NCBI RefSeq assembly: GCF_040703125.1
Contig: NZ_CP160035.1
Location: 1,612,001-1,676,000, forward strand
Direction of reading: 5' to 3'
Source: Flavobacterium ovatum
GTDB lineage: Bacteria > Bacteroidota > Bacteroidia > Flavobacteriales > Flavobacteriaceae
Length of the DNA stretch: 64,000 nt
In this document: positions 17,037 to 26,830 of the stretch, piece by piece
Numbering within the stretch: the first letter of the stretch is position 1
Layout: every line of letters begins with the position of its first letter
The notes under the pieces: generated by a model
What the model was told of the DNA's origin: nothing
What the model saw: the letters and a program-made list of their open reading frames with translations, nothing else
The model's database searches: none
Program-made: the position numbers and the translations under genes

Positions 17037-17672
17037 TTATCCAGGTGTATTAAAGGGGCTGTTGTTGCTCTTGAAAACCTCCTGATTGACGTCATCTATA
17101 TATTGCAGTAATTCCTCTTTTCCGGTATTCTCTGTTGCTGAGGTGATAAAATATTCTGGCATCTCGGCCCAGTTATTGGCAAACATGTTTTTTTTGTATG
17201 CTGCAATATGAGAGTCAATTTTTACTTTACTGATTTTGTCAGCTTTCGTAAAAATAATGCAAAATGGAATTTCACTTTCCCCCATATAGGACATAAATTC
17301 GATATCGATAGTTTGTGCTTCGTGACGAATGTCGATAAGGACAAACGCACATACTAACTGTTCTCTGTTTTCAAAATAATCCGTGATGAATTGTTGGAAT
17401 ACAGATTTGGTTTTCTTTGAAACTTTAGCATATCCATACCCTGGTAAATCGACTAGGAACCAATTTTTATTAATTAAAAAGTGGTTGATTAATTGTGTTT
17501 TCCCAGGTCTTCCTGAGGTTTTGGCTAATTTTTTTTGGTTGGTCAACATATTGATTAATGATGACTTTCCTACGTTTGACCTACCAATAAAAGCATATTC
17601 AGGCAAAAAGTCTTTGGGACATTTTGAAGCATCGGAATTACTTATTATAAATTCGGCGGTATTGATTTTCAT
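17037..17672 (-). CDS. ysxC: Ribosome biogenesis GTPase YsxC/YihA (EngB)
   Basis: Small GTPase of 211 residues acting in 50S subunit assembly. It has G1 GRSNVGKSS, a G2 region with SGRPGKTQ, G3 DLPGYGYA and G4 TKAD, in the expected order and spacing. It is leftward, ends just after a terminator, and lies about 145 bases from the hydrolase gene, which has the same orientation. Confidence 0.95.
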   Translation of the reverse strand: MKINTAEFIISNSDASKCPKDFLPEYAFIGRSNVGKSSLINMLTNQKKLAKTSGRPGKTQLINHFLINKNWFLVDLPGYGYAKVSKKTKSVFQQFITDYFENREQLVCAFVLIDIRHEAQTIDIEFMSYMGESEIPFCIIFTKADKISKVKIDSHIAAYKKNMFANNWAEMPEYFITSATENTGKEELLQYIDDVNQEVFKSNNSPFNTPG

Positions 17673-17816
17673 ACTATTGTAATATTAAAGAGCAAAGAAA
17701 AGACTTTTAAATTTAGTCAAAAAATAAACCAATCAGAATTTTAGTTTTAATAAGTCTGAGTTCACTAAATTTCTTAATGGTTTAAAAGGGGCTTTGTGTT
17801 TTTTATTTTAAAAAAG

Positions 17817-18581
17817 CTATAAGTTGGTTTTTACAAGCCATTCTTCCAGTACTCGGTTGAATTCTTCAGGTTGTTCCATCATGGCAGCATGTCCACATTC
17901 ATCAATCCAATACAGCGTAGAATTGGGTAATAATTTTTTAAATTCAGTAGCGACATCTGGGGGGGTTACCTTGTCATTTTTTCCCCAAATAACACATGTT
18001 TGTACGTGCATTTTAGGTAAATCTTTCGCCATATTATGACGAATGGCACTTTTGGCAATGGTTAGTGTTTTGATAAGTTTGATACGGTCATTTACAGTTG
18101 CGTATACTTCGTCAATTAATTCAGGTGTTGCTACTTTTGGATCATAAAATACATCTTCAGCTTTCTTTTTGATGTATTCGTAGTCGCCTCTTTTTGGGTA
18201 ACTATCTCCCATAGCGCTTTCGTAAAGTCCTGAGCTTCCTGTAATTACTAGTCCTGCTACTTTTTCAGGATACATTTTAGTGTGGTACAAAGCAATGTGG
18301 CCTCCAAGAGAATTTCCTAGTAAAATAACTCGGTCAAATCCTTTGAATGTAATGAAGTCTTTGACGTATTTCGCAAAGCTTTTTACATTCGTTTTAAGTA
18401 TACTTTGTGTGTATATAGGTAAGTCTGGAATGACAATTTTATATCCTTTTTCTGAGAAGTAGCTAGCAACGGCATCAAAGTTACTTAGCCCTCCCATTAG
18501 CCCGTGTAGAATTACAATAGGCGTACCTTCCCCTGCTTCATAATAACTATATCTACCTTCTTTCTTGTAGTGCTTTTCCAT
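17817..18581 (-). CDS. Alpha/beta hydrolase
   Basis: Alpha/beta-fold hydrolase of about 254 residues. It has the oxyanion HGLMGG motif, a nucleophile elbow GNSLGGH, an acid in WGKNDKVTPP and a catalytic histidine in DECGHAAMME. There is no signal peptide, so it is cytoplasmic, and the substrate is unknown. I chose the ATG at 18581 (MEKHYKKEG) over the TTG at 18602. A TATATTTG box at 18609-18616 would start transcription around 18602, leaving no room for the longer form. The gene is divergent from the dcw cluster. Confidence 0.88.
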   Translation of the reverse strand: MEKHYKKEGRYSYYEAGEGTPIVILHGLMGGLSNFDAVASYFSEKGYKIVIPDLPIYTQSILKTNVKSFAKYVKDFITFKGFDRVILLGNSLGGHIALYHTKMYPEKVAGLVITGSSGLYESAMGDSYPKRGDYEYIKKKAEDVFYDPKVATPELIDEVYATVNDRIKLIKTLTIAKSAIRHNMAKDLPKMHVQTCVIWGKNDKVTPPDVATEFKKLLPNSTLYWIDECGHAAMMEQPEEFNRVLEEWLVKTNL

Positions 18582-18854
18582 GTTGCTTATTCCAGATTTC
18601 AATTTTCACAAATATAGGATTTAATAAGTAAAAAAGAATTTTTGATTCTGTTTTTTGGATATAATATTTACCGTGAAATTTTTATTACAAAATCATGCTC
18701 TTTGCGGTCTGAATAAGTATGTTTTAATTGGTGAAAATGAAGTGTTGTTGTTAAATCTTTGTGGATAATATAATGATTTATTTAGGGCTTATGAATATTC
18801 TTACGGGCCTTTTTGTTTGACGCTAACGATCTGAGCCTCCAAAAATTAAGGTCT

Positions 18855-18930
18855 TATGGGGGAAAGTGGTTAAACTTATTAACAAAGTGGTATTAAGTGG
18901 TAAATTGTGGTAAAATTTTTTATATTTTTG
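18855..18930 (+). promoter_or_regulatory. Probable MraZ-box array and promoter of the dcw cluster
   Basis: TGG cores preceded mostly by G occur at 18857, 18867, 18888, 18898 and 18908. The last three are exactly 10 bases apart and the two groups are 21 apart, so all face one side of the helix. MraZ of other bacteria binds direct repeats of TGGGN with 5-base spacers, that is a 10-base period, upstream of its own gene. A TATTTTTG (-7-like) box at 18923-18930 follows. The upstream TTG at 18905 overlaps the last repeat, so a bound repressor would block the polymerase. Confidence 0.75.
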
Positions 18931-18958
18931 CTTAAATCATTTCATTACAAATAAAGGC

Positions 18959-19432
18959 TTGAATACAATTGTAGGAACATATGAGTGCAAAGTGGACGCT
19001 AAAGGGCGGGTGATGATACCTGCGCCATTGAAAAAGCAGTTAACTACCTCACTTCAAGATGGTTTTGTTTTGAAGCGTTCTGTGTTTCAATCTTGTTTGG
19101 AGTTGTATCCAATGGAAGAATGGGATTTGATGATGACAAAAATCAACAAGCTAAATCGATTTGTAAAAAAGAATAATGACTTTATTAGACGTTTTACAGC
19201 CGGTGTTAAGGTTGTTGAGATTGATTCTTTAGGACGATTGTTAGTTCCAAAAGATTTGGTTGGTTTTGCGAATATCTCTAAGGATGTTGTTTTTTCATCA
19301 GCAGTGAATATTGTAGAGATTTGGGACAAAGATTTATACGAGCAATCTATAAATGGAGATGATATTGATTTTGCTGATTTGGCAGAAGATGTAATGGGAA
19401 ATTTAAATGACAACGACAATGGAATATCATAA
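18959..19432 (+). CDS. mraZ: Transcriptional regulator MraZ
   Basis: First gene of the division and wall cluster, 157 residues, starting at TTG (MNTIVGTYECKVDAKGR). It has two AbrB/SpoVT-like halves, each with the DxKGR / DxxGR signature (DAKGRVMIP near 13 and DSLGRLLVPK near 85). MraZ forms ring-shaped oligomers and binds TGGGN repeats upstream of its own operon in other bacteria. Repeats of that kind lie just upstream here. The 3' end overlaps rsmH by 26 bases. Confidence 0.95.
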   Translation: MNTIVGTYECKVDAKGRVMIPAPLKKQLTTSLQDGFVLKRSVFQSCLELYPMEEWDLMMTKINKLNRFVKKNNDFIRRFTAGVKVVEIDSLGRLLVPKDLVGFANISKDVVFSSAVNIVEIWDKDLYEQSINGDDIDFADLAEDVMGNLNDNDNGIS

Positions 19433-20315
19433 TCCAGTTTTACTTCACGAATCTATTGACGGTTTGAATATACAGCCAGATGGGGTTTATGTAGATGTGA
19501 CTTTTGGTGGAGGCGGTCATTCAAGAGAAATTTTGAGAAGGCTAGGGCCAAACGGAAAATTATATGCTTTTGACCAAGATGAAGATGCATTAGCCAATGC
19601 GATAGACGATAGTCGTTTTGTTTTGATTAATGAAAATTTCCGTTTTATAAAACGGTTTTTGCGTTTTTATGGGGCTAAATCTGTAGATGGAATCTTGGGA
19701 GACTTAGGGGTTTCTTCACATCAATTTGATGTAGCAGAAAGAGGTTTCTCAACTCGTTTTGATGCAGAATTAGATATGCGAATGAGTCAGAAAAATGATT
19801 TGAGTGCTTATAAAGTAGTTAATGATTATGATGACGCTAATCTAAGACGAGTATTCTATGATTACGGTGAATTGAAAAATGCACCTGCACTTTCAAAAAC
19901 GATTATTGAAGCGAGAGAACTTCAGCCGATAAAAACTACAGATGAATTAAAAGAAGTTTTGGCGAGATATTTACCAGAAAGAGTTAGGAATAAAATTTTG
20001 GCTCAAATCTATCAAGCTATTCGAATTGAAGTGAACCAAGAAATGGATGTTTTAAAAGAGTTTTTAGAGCAATCTTTAGAAATATTGAAACCAGAAGGAA
20101 GATTAAGCGTGATATCGTATCATTCTTTAGAAGATAGATTGGTTAAGCGATTTATGAAAAACGGAATGTTTGAAGGAGAACCAGAAAAAGATTTTTTTGG
20201 AAATTTTTCGGTTCCTTTTAAAACCGTTGGAAAACTGATTATTCCTGATGCTGCCGAAATTAAAATAAATAATAGAGCTCGCTCTGCCAAATTAAGAATT
20301 GCCGAAAAAAAATAG
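19407..20315 (+). CDS. rsmH: 16S rRNA (cytosine-1402-N4) methyltransferase RsmH (MraW)
   Basis: SAM-dependent methyltransferase of 302 residues. It has motif I VDVTFGGGGHSREIL near 30, the family signatures LGDLGVSSHQFD and AERGFSTRFDAELDMRM, and SVISYHSLEDRLVKRFM near the C terminus. The ATG at 19407 overlaps the mraZ 3' end. A second ATG four codons on is an alternative start. Second gene of the dcw operon. Confidence 0.96.
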   Translation: MTTTMEYHNPVLLHESIDGLNIQPDGVYVDVTFGGGGHSREILRRLGPNGKLYAFDQDEDALANAIDDSRFVLINENFRFIKRFLRFYGAKSVDGILGDLGVSSHQFDVAERGFSTRFDAELDMRMSQKNDLSAYKVVNDYDDANLRRVFYDYGELKNAPALSKTIIEARELQPIKTTDELKEVLARYLPERVRNKILAQIYQAIRIEVNQEMDVLKEFLEQSLEILKPEGRLSVISYHSLEDRLVKRFMKNGMFEGEPEKDFFGNFSVPFKTVGKLIIPDAAEIKINNRARSAKLRIAEKK

Positions 20316-20331
20316 TAATCCTATTATAAAG

Positions 20332-20679
20332 ATGAAATACGGAATATACAGCCTGTTAAAAGCAAAATTTCTTGTCGATGATGATGCGATGAAAAATTGG
20401 CGTTTTATCGTTTTTTTGATTCTGTTGGCAATAATTATGATCGCAAATACACAACGTTACGAACAAAAAGTGTTCAAAATAGCAGCCCTTACAGGTGAAG
20501 TAAAAGAATTACGATCGGAGTTTGTAGATAGGCGTTCCCAATTGATGAAATTAAGAATGGAGTCTACGGTGTCTGAAAAAATGGTGGCCAAAGAAATTTA
20601 CCCATCTACGGTTCCACCAGTGAAAATTAAAGTTAAGAAAGAAGAAGAAAAAAGTTTTTTCAAAAAATTATGGCAGTAG
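20332..20679 (+). CDS. ftsL: Cell division protein FtsL-like
   Basis: Bitopic membrane protein of about 115 residues: a short cytoplasmic N terminus, one transmembrane helix (FIVFLILLAIIMIANTQ), then a coiled-coil periplasmic part (KVFKIAALTGEVKELRSEF). Size, topology and position between rsmH and ftsI identify it as the FtsL equivalent, although sequence identity to FtsL is low and databases often mislabel it. I prefer the ATG at 20332 (MKYGIYSLL). An upstream TTG at 20299 lies inside rsmH. The 3' end overlaps ftsI by 10 bases. Confidence 0.85.
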   Translation: MKYGIYSLLKAKFLVDDDAMKNWRFIVFLILLAIIMIANTQRYEQKVFKIAALTGEVKELRSEFVDRRSQLMKLRMESTVSEKMVAKEIYPSTVPPVKIKVKKEEEKSFFKKLWQ

Positions 20680-22673
20680 AGGATAAAAACATATCGTATA
20701 GAATGTACCTAGTAGCATTTGTTATCTTTTTGATAGCAATAGCAATAGCTGTGAAGTTAACTAATATTCAGTGGGTTGAAGGAGAATATTATAGAAGTTT
20801 GGCAAAGGAAAGAACAGTTCGGAATTTTGTAATTCCAGCTAATAAAGGGAATATTTATTCAGCAGACGGTAGCTTGTTGGCAACTTCTATTCCGAACTAT
20901 GAAATTCGTTTTGATGCAGTAGCACCAAAAGCAGAAGTTTTTGAAAAAAATGTGGCTTCATTGTCAGATTCGTTGTCTTTGATGTTAGGGAAATCAAGTA
21001 ATTATTTTCAAAATGAACTTCGAAGAGCAAGAGCTAATAACAATCGTTACTATTTGATTTCTCGTGATTTAAGTTATACGGAATATATTAGAATTAAAAA
21101 ATTCCCATTGTTCAAGTTAGGCGCTTACAAAGGGGGGGTAATTGTAGAGCAAAAAACTGTACGTGAACATCCTATTGGTAAAATTGCAGAACGTACCATT
21201 GGTTACGAAAGAAGATTAGGTGAAGGTAAGTTTGAAGGTAAAGGAATTGAGTGGGCTTATAAAGATTATCTCAATGGTACGGATGGAAAAATATTAAAAC
21301 AAAAAATAGCCAAAGGACAATGGAAACCTATTCGTGATGTAAATGAAGTGGATCCTCAGGATGGTTACGATGTAATTTCGACTATTGATGTATATATCCA
21401 AGACATTGCACATCATGCTTTGTTAAAACAACTACAAGAATACGAAGCAGATCATGGCTGTGTGGTAGTGATGGAAACACAAACGGGTGCTGTAAGAGCT
21501 ATTGCTAATCTAGGAAGAGCAAATGATGGGACTTATTATGAAACAACCAATTACGCGGTTGCTGAATCACACGAACCAGGATCTACTTTTAAATTAGTGG
21601 ATTTGATGGCTTTGTTAGAAGACAAAGTTGCAGATACTAGTACGGTGTATGACAGTAAAGGAGGCGAAATTAGATATTCTGGTAAAGCGGTTAGAGATTC
21701 ACACAAAGGAGGTTATGGTAAAATTTCATTAGCAAGAGGTTTCGAGCTTTCGTCAAATACCGTTATGGTTCAGGCAGTATATAATGCCTATAAAGATAAT
21801 CCAACTCGTTTTGTAAATCATGTGAATTCATATGGATTGAACAAGAAGTTAAATATGGATTTTAAAGGGGAAGGAAGACCATATATTCCACAACCTTCCA
21901 GCAAAAGATGGTCTAATATTTCGTTGCCTTGGATGGCTTTTGGTTACGGAGTTTCGGTAACGCCAATGCAAACTTTAGCCTATTATAATGCTGTCGCAAA
22001 TAATGGAGTGATGGTGAAACCCTATTTTGTATCCGAAATTAAAGAATGGAATAAAACCATTAAAAAAATGGAGACCGAGGTGATTAACCCTAAAATATGT
22101 TCACAAGAAACTATTTTGAAATTGAAAGAAGTTTTAAAGAATGTGGTAAAAAAGGGAACTGGTTCTAAATTGTATTCGAAAGAATTTTCGATGGCAGGAA
22201 AAACAGGTACAGCGCAAGTAAATTATAGTAAGGATGGCGGATCTGGTAAGTATTATGCTTCTTCATTTGTAGGTTTCTTTCCGGTAGATCAGCCTAAATA
22301 TTCTTGTATTGTTGTGGTACACAAGCCAAGTACCGTAAATAATAATTACTATGGTGCAGATGTGGCTGGTCCCGTTTTTAAAAGAATAGCACAGAAAATT
22401 TTTACAGATGTTCCTTCCACTAATGAAATCAAAAATATCAATAAAAAGATTCCAAAACAGGAGAAAAGTTATAGTAATTATTTTGCGAGTCTTCAAAAAG
22501 AGCAAACGCATATTCCTAATGTGAAAGGAATGCCTGGTATGGATGCAATTGCATTATTGGAGAATTTAGGACTTAAGGTGAGCGCAAAAGGCTTAGGGAA
22601 AGTAAAAACACAATCATTACAAGCAGGACAGGATATTATCAAGAATACAAGTATTACACTAGAATTATTATAG
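20670..22673 (+). CDS. ftsI: Division-specific transpeptidase FtsI (PBP3) with PASTA domain
   Basis: Class B penicillin-binding protein of 667 residues. One N-terminal transmembrane helix (about 12-30) is followed by a dimerisation domain and the transpeptidase domain with the catalytic serine in EPGSTFKL, an SSN triad in FELSSNTVM and KTGTAQ. A single PASTA domain lies at the C terminus (about 610-667, HIPNVKGMPGMDA). It crosslinks septal peptidoglycan together with FtsW, encoded downstream. It overlaps ftsL. Confidence 0.96.
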   Translation: MAVEDKNISYRMYLVAFVIFLIAIAIAVKLTNIQWVEGEYYRSLAKERTVRNFVIPANKGNIYSADGSLLATSIPNYEIRFDAVAPKAEVFEKNVASLSDSLSLMLGKSSNYFQNELRRARANNNRYYLISRDLSYTEYIRIKKFPLFKLGAYKGGVIVEQKTVREHPIGKIAERTIGYERRLGEGKFEGKGIEWAYKDYLNGTDGKILKQKIAKGQWKPIRDVNEVDPQDGYDVISTIDVYIQDIAHHALLKQLQEYEADHGCVVVMETQTGAVRAIANLGRANDGTYYETTNYAVAESHEPGSTFKLVDLMALLEDKVADTSTVYDSKGGEIRYSGKAVRDSHKGGYGKISLARGFELSSNTVMVQAVYNAYKDNPTRFVNHVNSYGLNKKLNMDFKGEGRPYIPQPSSKRWSNISLPWMAFGYGVSVTPMQTLAYYNAVANNGVMVKPYFVSEIKEWNKTIKKMETEVINPKICSQETILKLKEVLKNVVKKGTGSKLYSKEFSMAGKTGTAQVNYSKDGGSGKYYASSFVGFFPVDQPKYSCIVVVHKPSTVNNNYYGADVAGPVFKRIAQKIFTDVPSTNEIKNINKKIPKQEKSYSNYFASLQKEQTHIPNVKGMPGMDAIALLENLGLKVSAKGLGKVKTQSLQAGQDIIKNTSITLELL

Positions 22674-22713
22674 TCTCACAACACTTCAATAATTTGGAGA
22701 AAATGGAACAAAA

Positions 22714-24180
22714 ATGGATAAAAATTTAAAAGACATATTATATAAAGTAGCGATTGAATCTATCAAAGGTTCAACGGATGTTACGATCAATAAATTGGAA
22801 TTCGATTCAAGAAAATTGGAAGCCAATGATGTTTTTATTGCTATTCGTGGAACTATTTCAGATGGCCATGATTTTATCCAAAAAGCGATTGAATTAGGGG
22901 CTATAGCTATAGTTTGTGATACTTTACCTGAAAAAACAGAAGTCGGTATTACTTATGTTCAAGTACTAGATACTAATAAAGCGTTGGCTTTTATGGCGGC
23001 AAATTATTTTGGTGATCCTTCAAAGGATATGAAATTAGTTGGAATTACAGGGACTAATGGAAAAACAACCATTGCTTCTTTATTGTTTCAATTATTTGAA
23101 AAAGCAGGTTTCAAAGTGGGATTGATTTCTACTGTAAAAATTGTTGTCGACAAACAAGAGTACAAAGCCACACATACAACACCTGATTCAATAACAATCA
23201 ACCATTATCTTGAAGAAATGAGAGCTGCTGGGGTTGAATATTGTTTTATGGAAGTGAGTTCTCATGGGATTCACCAAAAAAGAACAGAAGCCTTGCATTT
23301 TGTAGGAGGTATTTTCACGAATCTTTCTCACGATCACTTGGATTACCATCCAACATTTGCAGAATATAGAGATGTAAAAAAATCTTTTTTTGATAATTTG
23401 CCTAAAACAGCTTTTTCAATCACGAACATTGATGACAAAAACGGAGCTGTGATGTTACAAAACACAGTTTCTAAAAAATGTACGTATGCTTTAAAATCGT
23501 ATGCCGATTATAGAGCACAAATCCTAGAAAATCAATTATCTGGCTTATTGCTAAAGATAAATGAAAATGAAGTTTGGGTAAAATTAATTGGGACTTTCAA
23601 TGCTTATAATTTATTAGCTATTTATGCTACAGCTATCGAATTAGGAATGGATAGCTTAGAGACACTTCGACTATTATCAGATTTAGAGAGTGTTTCAGGT
23701 CGTTTTCAATTTATAGTATCGAATGCAAATGTTACAGCTATTGTAGATTACGCACACACACCTGATGCCTTAGATAATGTATTGAAAACTATTAATGATA
23801 TTCGAACTAAAAACGAACAATTAATTACAGTTGTGGGTTGTGGTGGGAACCGTGATAAAGCAAAACGTCCTATTATGGCAGGTATTGCTTCTGAACTGAG
23901 TGATAAAACAATTTTGACTTCGGATAATCCTCGAAATGAAGATCCTGAAGTAATTATTCACGAAATGGAACAAGGGGTTGCTGCCCAAAATTTTAAAAAA
24001 ATATTGGCAATTACAGATAGAAAACAAGCTATTAAAACCGCTTGTCAGTTAGCACAGCCTAATGATATTATTTTGATTGCAGGTAAAGGGCATGAAACGT
24101 ATCAAGAGATTAATGGTGTTCGCCATGATTTTGATGATATGAAAACAGTAAAAGAAATTTTAGAACAATTTGGTAAATAA
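22714..24180 (+). CDS. murE: UDP-MurNAc-L-Ala-D-Glu:meso-diaminopimelate ligase MurE
   Basis: Adds the third residue of the peptidoglycan stem peptide in the cytoplasm. It has 488 residues, with the ATP loop GITGTNGKTT near 110 and the carbamoylated-lysine region. A DNPR motif (SDNPRNEDP near 408) is the recognised signature for meso-diaminopimelate rather than lysine, so the wall should be of the DAP type. It lies 40 bases after ftsI and 51 before mraY. Confidence 0.96.
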   Translation: MDKNLKDILYKVAIESIKGSTDVTINKLEFDSRKLEANDVFIAIRGTISDGHDFIQKAIELGAIAIVCDTLPEKTEVGITYVQVLDTNKALAFMAANYFGDPSKDMKLVGITGTNGKTTIASLLFQLFEKAGFKVGLISTVKIVVDKQEYKATHTTPDSITINHYLEEMRAAGVEYCFMEVSSHGIHQKRTEALHFVGGIFTNLSHDHLDYHPTFAEYRDVKKSFFDNLPKTAFSITNIDDKNGAVMLQNTVSKKCTYALKSYADYRAQILENQLSGLLLKINENEVWVKLIGTFNAYNLLAIYATAIELGMDSLETLRLLSDLESVSGRFQFIVSNANVTAIVDYAHTPDALDNVLKTINDIRTKNEQLITVVGCGGNRDKAKRPIMAGIASELSDKTILTSDNPRNEDPEVIIHEMEQGVAAQNFKKILAITDRKQAIKTACQLAQPNDIILIAGKGHETYQEINGVRHDFDDMKTVKEILEQFGK

Positions 24181-24231
24181 ATATTCAACAGAAGTTTTTG
24201 AATCGAAAATTAACCATTCAACCAATATATT

Positions 24232-25461
24232 ATGCTATACTATTTATTTGAGTATTTAAACAAGACATTAGATGTTTCAGGAACGGGAGTTTTTCAGTAC
24301 ATCACCTTTCGTTCTGCTTTGGCGTTCATATTGTCGCTTTTGTTGTCTACTATTTACGGAAAAAGGGTTATCCTTTTTTTACAAAGACAACAAGTAGGTG
24401 AAACAGTTAGAGAACTTGGCCTAGCAGGGCAAAATGAAAAAGCAGGTACTCCAACTATGGGAGGGTTGATTATCATTTTTGCTACGTTGCTTCCTGTATT
24501 TTTGTTTGCTAAGCTTCATAATATTTATATAGTGTTACTAATAGTGACCACTTTATGGATGGGTACCATTGGTTTTATTGATGATTATATTAAGATTTTC
24601 AAGAAAGATAAAGAAGGGTTAAAAGGGATCTTTAAAGTTTTTGGTCAAGTAGGATTAGGTTTAATTGTAGGTTATGTTTTGTATTTCAGTCCTGATGTTA
24701 CGGTTCGTACAGATACCAGTAAACGAGATGTTTTTAAGATAACCACAGAGAACACTATTTATCCTGCTCCTATAGAGGAGAAGTCAACAGCTACGACCAT
24801 TCCTTTCTTTAAGAATAATGAATTTGACTATGCTGAATTATTAGCCTGGACAGGCGAAGGATATGAGAAATGGGCTTGGTTGGTTTTCATACCAGTCGTG
24901 ATTTTCATCATTACTGCAGTTTCCAATGGAGCAAATCTTACTGATGGAATTGATGGTCTTGCGGCAGGAACGTCTGCTATATCTGTGCTCGCCTTAGGGA
25001 TATTTACGTTCCTTTCCGGGAATATCATTTTCTCTAATTATCTGAATATCATGTATATTCCTAATTCCGGGGAAATGACGGTTTTTATCTCGGCATTTGT
25101 TGGGGCTTTGATAGGATTCCTTTGGTATAATTCCTTTCCCGCTTCGGTATTTATGGGAGATACGGGAAGTTTAACAATAGGAGGTATAATTGCGGTTCTC
25201 GCTATTGCGGTAAGAAAAGAAATGTTGATTCCTTTATTATGTGGGATATTCTTGGTCGAAAATTTATCTGTGATTTTACAAGTCAGTTATTTCAAATACA
25301 CCAAGAAGCGTTTTGGAGAAGGTCGAAGAATATTTTTAATGTCGCCTTTGCATCATCATTATCAAAAGAGAGGTTATCATGAAAGTAAGATTGTAACACG
25401 GTTTTGGATTGTAGCCATCTTACTCGCCATTTTATCTATTGTGACATTAAAACTAAGATAA
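24232..25461 (+). CDS. mraY: Phospho-MurNAc-pentapeptide transferase MraY
   Basis: Polytopic membrane enzyme that transfers phospho-MurNAc-pentapeptide to undecaprenyl phosphate to form lipid I. It shows the family motifs [30 protein letters not shown] and HHHYQ. At 409 residues it is longer than the usual 360. The extra part is a hydrophilic insert of roughly 60 residues at about 160-220, between two membrane helices, which I believe is common in Bacteroidota. Its stop is one base before the murD start. Confidence 0.96.
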   Translation: MLYYLFEYLNKTLDVSGTGVFQYITFRSALAFILSLLLSTIYGKRVILFLQRQQVGETVRELGLAGQNEKAGTPTMGGLIIIFATLLPVFLFAKLHNIYIVLLIVTTLWMGTIGFIDDYIKIFKKDKEGLKGIFKVFGQVGLGLIVGYVLYFSPDVTVRTDTSKRDVFKITTENTIYPAPIEEKSTATTIPFFKNNEFDYAELLAWTGEGYEKWAWLVFIPVVIFIITAVSNGANLTDGIDGLAAGTSAISVLALGIFTFLSGNIIFSNYLNIMYIPNSGEMTVFISAFVGALIGFLWYNSFPASVFMGDTGSLTIGGIIAVLAIAVRKEMLIPLLCGIFLVENLSVILQVSYFKYTKKRFGEGRRIFLMSPLHHHYQKRGYHESKIVTRFWIVAILLAILSIVTLKLR

Positions 25462-25462
25462 T

Positions 25463-26794
25463 ATGAGACTAGTAGTTTTAGGAGGAGGAGAAAGTGGTAT
25501 AGGTACTGCGATTCTGGGGAAGAAGAAAGGATATGATGTTTTTGTATCTGATTTTGGAAAAATAAAAGAAAAGTACAAACAAGTTCTTATAGATAATGAA
25601 ATAGAATGGGAAGATGAAAAGCATACAGAAGATTTAGTTCTGAATGCTGATGTCGTGATGAAAAGCCCTGGAATTCCTGATAAAGCAGCCGTTATTAAAA
25701 AAATGATTGAAAAAGGGATTCCTGTAATTTCAGAAATTGAATTCGCTGCTCCGTTCACTGATGCAGTAACAATAGGGATTACGGGTAGCAATGGTAAAAC
25801 CACTACGACAATGTTGGTTTATCATTTGCTAAAATCAGCTGGATTGAATGTAGGACTGGGAGGGAATATCGGGAAAAGTTTTGCTTGGCAGGTAGCCGAT
25901 GAGAATTATGATTCCTATGTATTGGAATTGAGTAGTTTTCAATTAGACGGGATCTTTAATTATAAGCCACACATTGCAATCATTACTAATATTAGCCCGG
26001 ATCATTTAGATCGATACGATTATAAATACGAAAATTACATAGCTTCAAAGTTTCGGATAACGATGAATCAAACAGAAGAGGATTATCTAATTTACGATGC
26101 AGATGATGAAGCGATAGCAAACTGGTTAAAAAATAATAAAACAAAAGCAAAACTAATACCTTTCTCACTAACGCAAATATTTAGCGAAGGAGCCTTTATA
26201 CAAAACAACATTATGGAAGTAACAATCAACCAGGACGAATTTAAAATGGAAACAGAAACTATTGCCTTAGAAGGAAAACATAACATGAAAAATGCAATGG
26301 CAGCAACTTCAGTGGCTAAATTGATGCAAATTAGAAAAGCAACAATACGTGAGAGTCTGTCTAATTTTGAAGGGGTAGAACACCGTTTGGAGAAAGTGTT
26401 GAAAATTCAAAATGTACAGTACGTCAACGATTCAAAAGCGACAAATGTAAATGCTACTTTTTTTGCATTAGACAGCATGAATACGCCAACAGTTTGGATT
26501 GTAGGAGGGGTTGATAAAGGAAATGATTACAATGAACTAATGTCATTAGTTCGTGAAAAAGTAAAGGCAATTATTTGTTTAGGGGTGGATAATAAAAAAA
26601 TAATAGATGCTTTTGGTAATGTTGTTGATATGATGATAGAAGTTACCAATATGAGAGAAGCTGTTATTATGGCACAACGATTAACTGAAAAAGGAGATAC
26701 TGTTTTGTTGTCACCAGCTTGCGCAAGTTTTGATTTATTCGAAAGTTATGAGGACAGAGGAAATCAATTCAAACAAGCCGTACAGAATTTGTAA
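25463..26794 (+). CDS. murD: UDP-MurNAc-L-Ala:D-Glu ligase MurD
   Basis: Cytoplasmic Mur ligase of 443 residues adding D-glutamate. It has an N-terminal Rossmann motif LGGGESGIG, the ATP loop GITGSNGKTTT near 108, NISPDHLDRY near 180 and the C-terminal DSKATN and GGVDKG motifs. The ATG begins one base after the mraY stop, so the two are probably coupled. Confidence 0.96.
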   Translation: MRLVVLGGGESGIGTAILGKKKGYDVFVSDFGKIKEKYKQVLIDNEIEWEDEKHTEDLVLNADVVMKSPGIPDKAAVIKKMIEKGIPVISEIEFAAPFTDAVTIGITGSNGKTTTTMLVYHLLKSAGLNVGLGGNIGKSFAWQVADENYDSYVLELSSFQLDGIFNYKPHIAIITNISPDHLDRYDYKYENYIASKFRITMNQTEEDYLIYDADDEAIANWLKNNKTKAKLIPFSLTQIFSEGAFIQNNIMEVTINQDEFKMETETIALEGKHNMKNAMAATSVAKLMQIRKATIRESLSNFEGVEHRLEKVLKIQNVQYVNDSKATNVNATFFALDSMNTPTVWIVGGVDKGNDYNELMSLVREKVKAIICLGVDNKKIIDAFGNVVDMMIEVTNMREAVIMAQRLTEKGDTVLLSPACASFDLFESYEDRGNQFKQAVQNL

Positions 26795-26830
26795 TACTAT
26801 TATAAAGTATAATAACTAAAAACAATAATA

